Shown here: positions 1-9,395 of the stretch, in pieces
How positions within the stretch are numbered: the first letter of the stretch is position 1
How the letters are laid out: each line of letters starts with the position of its first letter
Assembly: GCA_030765455.1 (NCBI GenBank)
Contig: JAVCCM010000021.1
Location: 43,071 to 107,070, forward strand
Origin: Candidatus Electryonea clarkiae
GTDB lineage: Bacteria > Electryoneota > Electryoneia > Electryoneales > Electryoneaceae
Length of the DNA: 64,000 nt
Direction: 5' to 3'
Notes under the pieces: model-generated
What the model was told of the DNA's origin: nothing
Database searches by the model: none
What the model saw: only the letters and a program-made list of their open reading frames with translations
Translations under genes and position numbers: made by a program

Positions 1-3000
1 TTTACCCAACACACTATAGCGCAAAATTTCGTCAGCGCCCACGAAGTTCATGCGATTGATATGGACGGTGATAATGACATTGATGTTATTGGTGCAGCAT
101 ACACCGATGATGATATTACATGGTGGGAGAACAACGGAAACCAGGTTTTCACCGAGCATCTGATCGAGGGAAACTTTGACGGTGCGAGGTCTGTTCATGC
201 GGCAGATATAGATGGTGACGGCGATATCGACTTCTTTGCGGCGGCGAGGAATGCCAACGATGTTGCATGGTGGGAAAATGACGGAGACCAGGACTTCACA
301 CAGCATACGATTGAGGGAAATTTCGACGGTGCGGCTTTTCTGCGGTCGGTTGATATGGATGGTGATGATGATATTGATGTGGTTAGTGCCGCCGTTGATG
401 TGGGTGATGTACTATGGTGGGAGAATGACGGCGACCAGGACTTTACAGAACACACAGTTACTGATGATTTCGATTACCCAGTTGCCCTTGATATTGCTGA
501 CGTGGATAGCGATGGCGATATCGATGTCCTCGCTGCCGGGCAAAGGGCAAACTCAATAACATGGTGGGAAAACGACGGGGACGAGGACTTCACAGAGCAT
601 AACATTATAGACGATTTCGAAGGCGCATATTCGGTGTATGCAGTTGATGTCGATGATGACGGAGATATGGATGTAATCGGTACTGCGCTCCTGGATGACG
701 AAGTTGCCTGGTGGGAGAATGATGGGGATGAAGATTTCACCATGCATCTGATTGCGGACGAGATTGACGGCGCCAGGTATGTAGTCGCTGCTGACCTGGA
801 TTTAGACGGTGACATGGATTTGACAGTAGCAGCAGCATATGCCAATGAGATATTATGGTGGGAAAACAACGGAGACCAGGAATTCACCGAGCATCTGGTA
901 ATTGAAAATTACACAGGTGCTTCCTCGGTCTATGTGGCAGATGTTGACTTGGACGGTGATATTGATATCCTGGGAACTGCGAGTGGTGGAAACTTTGTGT
1001 CGTGGTGGGAAAACGATCTTGATCCCGAGCCGGATGCAACCCTCGCAGGAACTGTGACGGACGGTGAGAACGGTGATCCTGTCGAAGATGCGATAGTCCG
1101 CGCCGGTGTGGTCCGTGACACGACTGATGCAAACGGGAACTATTTCATTGATAATGTCTTGTCGGGCGAACGGACGGTAATTGTCACACACCCTGAATAT
1201 TCACGACACATTGAAGAGATAGAAATTGAAGTGGGTGAGAATACCCTAAACATGGAATTATTCCCCCTCTCCACTGTTTCCGGAACAGTCACTGATATTG
1301 ACAATGGCGATGCCATCGAAGACGCCGAAATTCGTTTCCATACCGATGAAACAACCACTGACGAAAACGGCGAATGGGAACTCCCTCCCCAGGAACAAGG
1401 CGAACACCGCGTAGTTATCAACGCCGACCACTACTATGTTTTCAATGAACAAGTGGAGGTGGAACCAGGGGAAAACTTCTTCGAATTCGAGCTGATCCCT
1501 CTTGCTACGATAAGCGGAACCATTACCGATTCCGAAACGGAAGCGGCTGTTGAGGATGCTGACATTGTTTTCGGAGATTTTCTCTACACGGCAATTTCTG
1601 ACGAAAACGGGGATTATTCTATCGAGGACGTTGAAGCCGGGGAATACGAGGTAACTATCACCACAGATGGTTATTTCGAGTTTACAGATGATATCGAGGT
1701 CGAAGAACGAGAAAACGAGATAGATTTTTCGATTGATATCCTGTCGGGAGATTTGACAGGTATAGTATCAGATGCTTTGACGCAGGAGCTTCTCTTTGAA
1801 GCAACAGTCACTGTGATTGATCCGGAAACAGGCGAAATTTATCGTGAAGCCCTGACTGACGAGGACGGAGAGTACACTGCTGAGGCGCTTCATGACGGGA
1901 TCAGGTACCTGGTTTTCGCAGAATTGGAGAGATATGCGCGATCAGATACCGAAGAAGTTCTGATCAGTTGGGATCGTGATAATGAGCAGGATTTTTTGCT
2001 GACGCCAATTTATGAATGGACGATACAACAAATACAGGTGGGAGCGTGGGGAGACTGGGTAAGCACTACAGGTATAGTTACCCAGGGAACGAACGTGACC
2101 GACACCGAACATACGAGTATCTATATACAGGATAACTCCGACTGGGGGATACTGATTTATGATGATGCACCCTGGGAAGAGGACGACATCATGCGGGGTG
2201 ATGATGTGTCTGTCATTGGTTTTGTGGAAGAAGGTAATGATATCACCCAGATTACTCAATTCGAGATCGAAGTCATCAGTAATGATAATGATTTACCAGA
2301 TCCATTGGAAGAATCTACCGGCGATATGAGTGGGAATTCGCAACGTGAGGGTACCTGGGGTCAAATCACCGGACAAATCAACCGTGATCCACCCGAAGAT
2401 GGTGATTATTCCCTGATCGTGGATGATGGGAGTGGTCAGTGCGAAGTACGAATCATCGAAACAACCGGCATCGACCTGTCTGAGTTCTCCGCTAACGATT
2501 GGGGAACATTTACCGGTGTTATCGGTCTTTCCCGCCAGGGACTGCGAATTATTCCGAACATGGATGAAGACGTTGCACGTATAGCCATCGACCCGCCGAC
2601 AGACCTGACAGCAGATCAGGAGGTGATACAGGGAGATACACTTCAACTTGAAGTAACATTGTCATGGGCGCATGACCATCTCGATGACTGGCTTCGTTTC
2701 AAGATCTACCGTGATGACGAACATATCGGAAACACCCAGGAATTGTCTTGGACTGAGATCCATGTTGACCCGAATCCCGGTGAGTACGAAAGCTATTCCT
2801 GGATATACTCTGTAACAGCAGTATATGATGAAGGTGAATCGGAACATTCAAACGAGGTTGAAGTGGTCTGGGATATTACTTCCGTCAATGAACGTCCCTA
2901 CAGCGGTATCCCGACAGAATGGGCGCTGGAGGCGGTATATCCTAATCCGTTTAATCCAGAATTATCTATAATAATTGCCTTGCCCGAGCAGTCGGAACTG

Positions 3001-3180
3001 AATGTACGAATATTCAATATCCTCGGAGAACAGGTAGTGGTAATAGCTGACGAAATTTTACTGCCAGGATATAAAAATTTCACCTTCAATGCTTCAAATC
3101 TTTCCAGTGGAATTTATTTGATCCATGCAAATGTGCCGGGCAAGATGGATGAGGTGAGGAAGGTTGTGTTAATGAGGTAG
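1..3180 (+). CDS. T9SS cargo: FG-GAP/VCBS repeats, Cna/carboxypeptidase-like repeats, OB-like domains, Fn3, sorting domain (5' partial)
   Basis: The reading frame is open from the first base of the window, ahead of the ATG at 61, so the N-terminus lies upstream. About seven FG-GAP/VCBS repeats (to ~1020) carry calcium-type DxDGDxD loops followed by a WWEN(D/N)G strand. Four carboxypeptidase-regulatory-like repeats follow (~1030-2010, each with a GTVTD-type start and a TDENG turn). Next are an OB-like pair (~2020-2570, with TGIVTQGTN and VDDGSGQCEVRI), an Fn3-like domain (~2590-2880) and the T9SS sorting domain (~2930-3177, YPNPFNPE ... SSGIYLIHA ... EVRKVVLMR). This predicts a secreted or cell-surface, calcium-stabilised adhesin-like protein; the ligand is unknown. 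It is a close paralogue of the gene at 21851. The TAG stop is part of a palindromic repeat (3178-3282). Confidence 0.9.
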   Translation, partial: FTQHTIAQNFVSAHEVHAIDMDGDNDIDVIGAAYTDDDITWWENNGNQVFTEHLIEGNFDGARSVHAADIDGDGDIDFFAAARNANDVAWWENDGDQDFTQHTIEGNFDGAAFLRSVDMDGDDDIDVVSAAVDVGDVLWWENDGDQDFTEHTVTDDFDYPVALDIADVDSDGDIDVLAAGQRANSITWWENDGDEDFTEHNIIDDFEGAYSVYAVDVDDDGDMDVIGTALLDDEVAWWENDGDEDFTMHLIADEIDGARYVVAADLDLDGDMDLTVAAAYANEILWWENNGDQEFTEHLVIENYTGASSVYVADVDLDGDIDILGTASGGNFVSWWENDLDPEPDATLAGTVTDGENGDPVEDAIVRAGVVRDTTDANGNYFIDNVLSGERTVIVTHPEYSRHIEEIEIEVGENTLNMELFPLSTVSGTVTDIDNGDAIEDAEIRFHTDETTTDENGEWELPPQEQGEHRVVINADHYYVFNEQVEVEPGENFFEFELIPLATISGTITDSETEAAVEDADIVFGDFLYTAISDENGDYSIEDVEAGEYEVTITTDGYFEFTDDIEVEERENEIDFSIDILSGDLTGIVSDALTQELLFEATVTVIDPETGEIYREALTDEDGEYTAEALHDGIRYLVFAELERYARSDTEEVLISWDRDNEQDFLLTPIYEWTIQQIQVGAWGDWVSTTGIVTQGTNVTDTEHTSIYIQDNSDWGILIYDDAPWEEDDIMRGDDVSVIGFVEEGNDITQITQFEIEVISNDNDLPDPLEESTGDMSGNSQREGTWGQITGQINRDPPEDGDYSLIVDDGSGQCEVRIIETTGIDLSEFSANDWGTFTGVIGLSRQGLRIIPNMDEDVARIAIDPPTDLTADQEVIQGDTLQLEVTLSWAHDHLDDWLRFKIYRDDEHIGNTQELSWTEIHVDPNPGEYESYSWIYSVTAVYDEGESEHSNEVEVVWDITSVNERPYSGIPTEWALEAVYPNPFNPELSIIIALPEQSELNVRIFNILGEQVVVIADEILLPGYKNFTFNASNLSSGIYLIHANVPGKMDEVRKVVLMR

Positions 3181-3282
3181 GCGCGGGTCTCCGAACCGGG
3201 CATTTTGTGGTCAATATTTGCGCGAATCTTTGAACCGCGAATTTTGTGGTTAATATGTGCGCGGTTCGGAGACCCGCGCCTA
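3178..3282. repeat. Palindromic repeat element, family A, copy 1
   Basis: The arm TAGGCGCGGGTCTCCGAACC (3178-3197) is exactly reverse-complementary to 3263-3282. Between the arms, ATTTTGTGGT(C/T)AATAT is repeated twice. The left arm begins with the TAG stop codon of the preceding gene. A second copy lies at 6624-6718. Confidence 0.85.
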
Positions 3283-3323
3283 CCTTGATAGATTAAATTG
3301 ATATGCACTAACGGGAGGCAAAG

Positions 3324-6300
3324 ATGAGGTATCAATTCTTAAATATCGTTATCGCAGGATTAGCTGTAATTGCGATAATTACTGCCGGTTCAGCCCAGGA
3401 AGATTTCCGTACCTGGGAACCGGGAAATGGTGTAGCTGTTCGGCAGGGGTACCATATTGGGTGGGAGGACCACTACTATTATCGTCCTCATTTTCAACAA
3501 ACCGCCACAGACGCAGAGGGAAATCTCTGTATTGTCTGGTCTGATTCTCGCGCCGGTGATAATGATATTTATGCCCAGATAATAACAGCGGAAAATGGTG
3601 CAGCCTGGGATGAAGGTGGTTTGCTGCTGGCAAATGGATACACACGCCAGGAGGATCCACATATTATGGCTACAAGTGACGACGGTTGGATACTGACTTG
3701 GGTGGACTATCGTTTTGATGTGGATTTTGATGATTTGGGCGATATATGGATGCAAAAATTCAATTCTGATGGCGAACCGCAGTGGCAGTACCGGGAAGAG
3801 CCCATGAGTTGGGGAATACCAATTGCTCGTGTGCAGCGAAAACAAATCGCAGTCCAGACATTCAGTGACGGTGAGGGAGGCGGAATTGCTGTATGGGCGG
3901 ATGCACGTAACGGTTCAGCCGACATCTATTGCCAGCGTGTCGATTCCAACGGGGAAGCGCCTGAAGGATGGACTGATTTTGCCATCTATGATACTACTTA
4001 TGGCACCCAGCAGCTTGGAAATCTAATGGTTGCAGGCGGACCCGAAGCCCAGGGTACACTTGAAGGTGGTTATACTGCTGACACAGATGGCGCCGGTGGA
4101 ATCTTCGTTGGTTGGAGAGATACGAGAGACCCGCATAATCAAAATCTCTATGCCCAGCGTGTAAGTTTTGACGGTGACCTGATGTGGGATCCGGAACATC
4201 CTGATTCAGCTCACGGAACCCGTGGACTGCCAATTTGTCTCGAGGATCAAGAACAGTATGGACTGCAACTCTGCCCGGACGGCGAAGGTGGCGCTTTTTT
4301 TGCTTGGCAAGATTTTCGAGACGATTTCAATGGTGATATTTTCGGTCAGCGAGTTGATGCCAACGGTAACATCCTCTGGACTGAGGATGGTGATAGTATA
4401 GTTGTCGCTGAAGCTTCCCAACAGAAACTCCAAATTATCAACAGCTCCCCCGGCGAAGCAATTATACTCTGGGAAGACCAGAGAGAAGATTTCTACACCT
4501 CCGATCTCCGAATGCAGAAACTCAGTGGTGATGATGGACTGGAACTCAATTGGGGTGAAGTAGGTCAGGAAACAGATGGCTTGGTACTTTCCGATGCTGA
4601 TGATAATCAAATGAATGTACGCCTTGTTCCGGATGAAGCAGGAGGCGCCGTGATTTGCTGGCAGGACGAAAGGCATGATGAATACCCAAACCAGGATATC
4701 TATGCTAATCGTATTAATTCCGATGGTGAAAAACTCTGGGATGAAGGAAATGGGATCGTTGTTTGTGATGCAGCGCTCGAGCAGAAAGAAAACAATGTTC
4801 AAGTTATGGACGATGCAGCGGGTGTTGTCTGGCTTGATTATCGACTCGGATTCTCCGGGCTGTATTATCAAAAATTTGATATGATTAACGGCGAAGAATT
4901 GGAAACAAATAATGGTGAAATGATAGTCCAGGGTTTTGATTATAATGCATATAGAGCGCATTTGATGCTTGACGGAACTGATATTTACCTGGGTTATGAT
5001 GACTACCGTTTAGGAGCATGGGGGAAATACTGCTACCTGCATAAGTTAAATCTTGATACCGGTGAGAATCTCTGGCCTGAAGATGGCATTACTGTGACAC
5101 CCGGATATCCATTTGATGATGATACCGTTAGAGTCAGAATGGATTCCGTTGTTTACGCAGTGAATAATGATGGTGAAATATTTTCTGCCTGGAATGATAC
5201 TCGTAATAGTTATTATTACGTGGTTGCAGCCCAAAAATTCGACTCAGATGGAAATATTCTGTGGGGTAACCGTGGTTCTGTCGTTGCACCACCCGAGGGT
5301 GAGTATGGACACCGTGATCAACACAGACCAAAAATTCTCCCGGCAGAAGATGGTGGATTATATGTAGCTTTCCACAAATACACAGATAGTTTTTATCAGA
5401 ATATCCTGATCCAGCTACTTGATTCCGATGGAGAACCGCTGTGGACAGACAATGATCATAATGCTGTTGAAGTGACAGATACATTACGTGATCATTACCT
5501 TGAGGGAATAAAATATTTTGATGATGGCTCTATTCTTGTTGTGTTTAACAGAACAGTAACACCACGTAATTACGACATACTTGCACAAAGAATCAGCGAA
5601 GACGGTGAATTTCTATGGGATGAACCGTTAGCGATATGCATCTGTGACAGCAGCAGACAATGGAAGGCAAAACTAACGAATGTTCATGATGGCATACTGA
5701 TAGCATGGGAAGATGAGCGACGCGTTTGGCCTATAAGAGATATATATGGTCAGATAATCAATCCGGATGGAACCGTTCGCTGGGAAGAGAATGGACTTCA
5801 ATTAACTGCCATGGATAATCAACAACAACATATATCATTGGGAATCCGTGAAGACAATGCGTGGACTTTTTGGCTTGCCTGGCAAGACTGGCGTGATCCA
5901 CAAAATCCTGATATTTATGTCCAGCGATTTGATCTTGAAGGGGAAGCTCTGTTTGAACCCGCAACTGGTATAAGGCTTGGAATCCAGGATAATGATATAG
6001 ATCAAGAGCACCCGAGGGTAGTTGTTGGGAATGAACAGGACGCATACATCGTCTGGGAACAAGGGAGAGGTTATTCAGTTGATTTGCTATATACACATCT
6101 TGACAGTGACGGTGAACCGATCTCCCAGGCATATAGCGGAAATGGTTTAGTACTTTGTGATGCCTACCATAAACAGATAAAACCGGTAATAACCAGTGAC
6201 CGTGAAGGTGGATTCATAGCCGCCTGGGAAGATTTAAGATCTACTGATGATAATGATGCTTATTATGGGAATTTTCATTATAGCATATATGCTCAACGTG

Positions 6301-6626
6301 TAAATGATGGTTTGGTGGGATTAAATGGACGTCAACAATCCTCTCTGCCTCAATTGAAATTAAATCCGGCGTATCCAAATCCATTCAATCCGACAGCAAG
6401 AATCAGCTTTGAAGTCCCTGTAAGATCGAGTGTGCAATTGACTGTATATGATATTCTTGGTCGTGAGGTTGCTGAACTGGTGAACAGACAGCTTGAATCA
6501 GGTAAACATGAAGTTGTCTGGAATGGTTGTGATGCAGCAGATAATCCTGTTTCATCCGGCACATACTTTTACCGGCTTGAAGCAGATGGAGTAGAAATCG
6601 TAAGAAAAGCGATTTTAATTAAGTAG
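3324..6626 (+). CDS. T9SS cargo with WxDxR/DIYxQR beta-propeller-like repeats
   Basis: The 1100-residue protein has a signal peptide (residues 1-25, ending AGSAQ) and a GGGAGG ribosome binding site 7 nt ahead of the ATG. The body (~60-1000) is a long series of ~50-70-residue repeats built on W.D.R ... DIY.QR(V/I) ... DG..LW, a pattern seen in secreted beta-propeller proteins. The sorting domain (~1010-1100) is the FlgD-like variant, with VVWNG-D ... NPVSSGTYFYRLEADG and a KAILIK tail, so it differs from the EVRKVVLMK tails of its neighbours. The protein is probably secreted and attached to the surface; substrate and binding partner cannot be read from the sequence. The stop codon again opens a family A palindrome. 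Confidence 0.88.
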   Translation: MRYQFLNIVIAGLAVIAIITAGSAQEDFRTWEPGNGVAVRQGYHIGWEDHYYYRPHFQQTATDAEGNLCIVWSDSRAGDNDIYAQIITAENGAAWDEGGLLLANGYTRQEDPHIMATSDDGWILTWVDYRFDVDFDDLGDIWMQKFNSDGEPQWQYREEPMSWGIPIARVQRKQIAVQTFSDGEGGGIAVWADARNGSADIYCQRVDSNGEAPEGWTDFAIYDTTYGTQQLGNLMVAGGPEAQGTLEGGYTADTDGAGGIFVGWRDTRDPHNQNLYAQRVSFDGDLMWDPEHPDSAHGTRGLPICLEDQEQYGLQLCPDGEGGAFFAWQDFRDDFNGDIFGQRVDANGNILWTEDGDSIVVAEASQQKLQIINSSPGEAIILWEDQREDFYTSDLRMQKLSGDDGLELNWGEVGQETDGLVLSDADDNQMNVRLVPDEAGGAVICWQDERHDEYPNQDIYANRINSDGEKLWDEGNGIVVCDAALEQKENNVQVMDDAAGVVWLDYRLGFSGLYYQKFDMINGEELETNNGEMIVQGFDYNAYRAHLMLDGTDIYLGYDDYRLGAWGKYCYLHKLNLDTGENLWPEDGITVTPGYPFDDDTVRVRMDSVVYAVNNDGEIFSAWNDTRNSYYYVVAAQKFDSDGNILWGNRGSVVAPPEGEYGHRDQHRPKILPAEDGGLYVAFHKYTDSFYQNILIQLLDSDGEPLWTDNDHNAVEVTDTLRDHYLEGIKYFDDGSILVVFNRTVTPRNYDILAQRISEDGEFLWDEPLAICICDSSRQWKAKLTNVHDGILIAWEDERRVWPIRDIYGQIINPDGTVRWEENGLQLTAMDNQQQHISLGIREDNAWTFWLAWQDWRDPQNPDIYVQRFDLEGEALFEPATGIRLGIQDNDIDQEHPRVVVGNEQDAYIVWEQGRGYSVDLLYTHLDSDGEPISQAYSGNGLVLCDAYHKQIKPVITSDREGGFIAAWEDLRSTDDNDAYYGNFHYSIYAQRVNDGLVGLNGRQQSSLPQLKLNPAYPNPFNPTARISFEVPVRSSVQLTVYDILGREVAELVNRQLESGKHEVVWNGCDAADNPVSSGTYFYRLEADGVEIVRKAILIK

Positions 6627-6718
6627 GCGCGGGTCTCCGAACCGCGCATTCGCGAGCTGCGCAATTACCAACAGTGCGGTCATGCGCAACTTATGCCTGG
6701 TTCGGAGACCCAGACCTA
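6624..6718. repeat. Palindromic repeat element, family A, copy 2
   Basis: TAGGCGCGGGTCTCCGAACC at 6624-6643 is the same 20 bases as copy 1 and again starts with the stop codon of the upstream gene. The right arm at 6699-6718 is the reverse complement with three substitutions. The spacer differs from that of copy 1. Confidence 0.8.
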
Positions 6719-6752
6719 CTTCATAATGTTTGCAGAGTTAATTGGATAGTTG

Positions 6753-6850
6753 TTATCCTGTTTATCCTTGATATCCTTACATCCTGTGAATTAGTTACTG
6801 CAATAAAAAACATTTACAGGATATAAGGATGGTTAGGATGTTAAGGATAA
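6753..6850. repeat. Imperfect inverted repeat of ATCCT-rich arms
   Basis: The left arm at 6753-6787 (TTATCCTGTTTATCCTTGAT...) is mirrored by 6816-6850 as a roughly 35-bp imperfect inverted repeat, with a spacer of about 28 bp. Each arm is itself a run of ATCCT-type short repeats. It lies in the 248-bp gap ahead of the next cargo gene and has no coding potential. Confidence 0.7.
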
Positions 6851-6874
6851 AAGAGAGTAAAAGAAGAGAAAAAG

Positions 6875-9220
6875 ATGAAGAGAGTAATCGCAGTTTTTCT
6901 GACCGGGAGTTTGATAGCGATACTGATCCCATTAGTACATGCCCAGATTGAATTCACAGAATATGAAGTAGGAGATGGATTCAGTGGGGCGTTCGCTTAC
7001 CCAGTAGATATGGATGGTGATAACGACATTGATGTTATCGCCTCAGCCTCAACCGATGATGATGTCGCATGGTTCGAGAATGACGGTGACGGGAATTTTG
7101 AGGAACATACCATTACAGATTTTCTTGATGGTGCCAGGTTCGTTTTTGCGATTGATCTTGACGAGGATGATGACATTGATGTGATCACTGCCGGCGACCT
7201 TGCCTCCCGTATCGACTGGTGGGAAAACGATGGCGATATGGACTTCACACAAAACCTGATCCGCACCGGTCTTAACCGTCCGATCTGTGTTCATGCCGCC
7301 GATGTGGACAGCGATGGCGATATGGACGTGCTTTGTACCGCATATTTAAATAATTCCATCTTCTGGTACGAAAATGACGGCGATCAAGAATTTACCGAAC
7401 ACGTCATCGTTAACAATTTCACCGCACCCCATTATGTTTATGCCCATGATCTCGACCAGGATGACGACATGGATATCCTCGCCGCCGGAAATACTATAAA
7501 TAGTGTTACCTGGTGGGAGAACAACGGGGAAGAGGTTTTCACCCAGCGCCTTATCGCTACCTTCACCGGACCTAAATCATTGCGTGTCTTCGACGTAAAC
7601 CGGGACGGTAATCTCGATGTGCTCGCCGCGGGAATCAATACAGCATCTTGGTTCGAAAATGATGGCAACCAGTTATTTACAGAACATGTTGTCGCTGATG
7701 AATTAGGAGCGAACTGGTATGATGTACATGCAGCAGATCTTGACGAAGACGATGATATTGATATTATGACTGTGGCTTATGGTGACGATATAGCTACCTG
7801 GTGGGAAAATATTGGCGATGAAGAATTTGAAGAACACAGTCTTTCTGATAATATCGATGGCGCATTGACTGCTCATACAGTCGATATCGACAATGACGGT
7901 GATCTTGATATAGTCGTTTCAGCATACACAGGTGGATACATCTCATGGTTCGCCAACTCTATGTACAGTCCACCCGGCGAATTCGAACTTTTAAGCCCAC
8001 GTAACAGGGCTGAAATCGACACTTCAGAATGCACTTTTTCCTGGGAAGCCTCGCCCAACCTTGAAATCGGGGATACAATTTTCTATGAACTATATCTCGA
8101 TATCAGCGAAGATTTCGAAGAACCGCAAATCTACGATACAGGGACAGATACTATCTTTACAGTTGAGAATCTTGAAGACGACACCGAGTACTGGTGGAAA
8201 GTATTAGCATCCGATCTTGCCGGAAATACACGTTGGAGCGAAGATGCCTGGATGTTATCAATCTATGTCCCCCAGCCGCCACTCCCTTTCAACCTGATTT
8301 CGCCGGATAGTGGAGCTGTTGTGACTGATTATGACGTAGAACTGACCTGGAATTCAAGTATTGATCCCGACCCTGATGACGAAGTCGAATATGAACTTTA
8401 TATATCTTTTGACCCGGAAGAGATGGGAACTCCGGAAGAACGTGCATTTGATGATACCACCTACACCTTTAACGCTCGAAGCCAGCGAGTCCATTACTGG
8501 ACTGTACGAGCCATCGACGACAATACCGAGGGCACATGGGCAGACCAGGTCTGGAGTTTCAACATAGATATTCCCGAACCGCCTGAACATTTCAGTCTGT
8601 TAGCTCCGGAAGACGAAACTGTTATCCCCTGGGCGGATCCACTGCTGGTTACAACCGTCTGGCTCAGTTCTACAGATCCTGACCAAGGAGATGTTGTTGC
8701 ATATAATCTTAAAATTACAGTCCATCTAAACGACACTTCAGAAGTTAACCTGGAATACAACGATCTTACTGACACCAGCTATACCATCAACATACCCGCC
8801 GATGCCGAGATAGAAAACTGGACAGAGAATATCCATGTAGTTTGGGAGGTGGAAGCTATTTCCGAACCTGACATAGTCCCCTGCAACCGGTCTTTTGAGT
8901 TCTACCTCGAACCGGAAGTTGATGTCGATGAATTTGATGAATCGAATATCCCGGCAAGGTACGAGATAGCGGAATTATTCCCCAATCCGTTTAATACAAG
9001 TATTAATATCAAAATTGGTTTACCAACAGAATCATTACTAAAATTGACTGTTTATAATATACTTGGTGAGTCGGCTTCCGTTATTACAGAGGATTCTTAT
9101 CCTGCTGGATGGCAAGGTTTCACCTTTGATGCTTCAATTCTGACAAGCGGAATCTACTTCATCCACGCCAGCGTTCCGGGGAAGATGGATGAGGTTAGGA
9201 AAGTGGTGTTGATTAGATGA
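6875..9220 (+). CDS. T9SS cargo: FG-GAP/VCBS repeats, three Fn3-like domains, sorting domain
   Basis: The 781-residue protein has a signal peptide (1-24, ending LVHAQ). Seven FG-GAP/VCBS repeats (~25-365) carry DxDxDxDIDV loops and W(W/F)EN(D/I)G strands. Three Fn3-like domains follow (~367-465, 468-560, 565-685), with FELLSP, FNLISPDSG and FSLLAPEDE starts and a YWW(K/R)V-type strand. The sorting domain (~700-781) has FPNPFNTS, SGIYFIHASVPGKMDEVRKVVLIR. It has the same architecture as the gene at 27424 and lacks the carboxypeptidase-like and OB modules of the genes at 1 and 21851. It is predicted to be a surface or extracellular protein; no catalytic motif is visible. Confidence 0.88.
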   Translation: MKRVIAVFLTGSLIAILIPLVHAQIEFTEYEVGDGFSGAFAYPVDMDGDNDIDVIASASTDDDVAWFENDGDGNFEEHTITDFLDGARFVFAIDLDEDDDIDVITAGDLASRIDWWENDGDMDFTQNLIRTGLNRPICVHAADVDSDGDMDVLCTAYLNNSIFWYENDGDQEFTEHVIVNNFTAPHYVYAHDLDQDDDMDILAAGNTINSVTWWENNGEEVFTQRLIATFTGPKSLRVFDVNRDGNLDVLAAGINTASWFENDGNQLFTEHVVADELGANWYDVHAADLDEDDDIDIMTVAYGDDIATWWENIGDEEFEEHSLSDNIDGALTAHTVDIDNDGDLDIVVSAYTGGYISWFANSMYSPPGEFELLSPRNRAEIDTSECTFSWEASPNLEIGDTIFYELYLDISEDFEEPQIYDTGTDTIFTVENLEDDTEYWWKVLASDLAGNTRWSEDAWMLSIYVPQPPLPFNLISPDSGAVVTDYDVELTWNSSIDPDPDDEVEYELYISFDPEEMGTPEERAFDDTTYTFNARSQRVHYWTVRAIDDNTEGTWADQVWSFNIDIPEPPEHFSLLAPEDETVIPWADPLLVTTVWLSSTDPDQGDVVAYNLKITVHLNDTSEVNLEYNDLTDTSYTINIPADAEIENWTENIHVVWEVEAISEPDIVPCNRSFEFYLEPEVDVDEFDESNIPARYEIAELFPNPFNTSINIKIGLPTESLLKLTVYNILGESASVITEDSYPAGWQGFTFDASILTSGIYFIHASVPGKMDEVRKVVLIR

Positions 9221-9395
9221 TTATAAACAGGTTTAGATCACTCTGCCCGAACCTGACGTATTCAAAGCTGGCTTTTTAGTATTAATTCATGATGACTATA
9301 GGAATTCAATAGTGCTGTGTCTAAATTGTATTTAAACAATTTGTAACTTTCATTACCTGCTTTTATAACCACTGCAATTGTTGAGGGGATGAACC

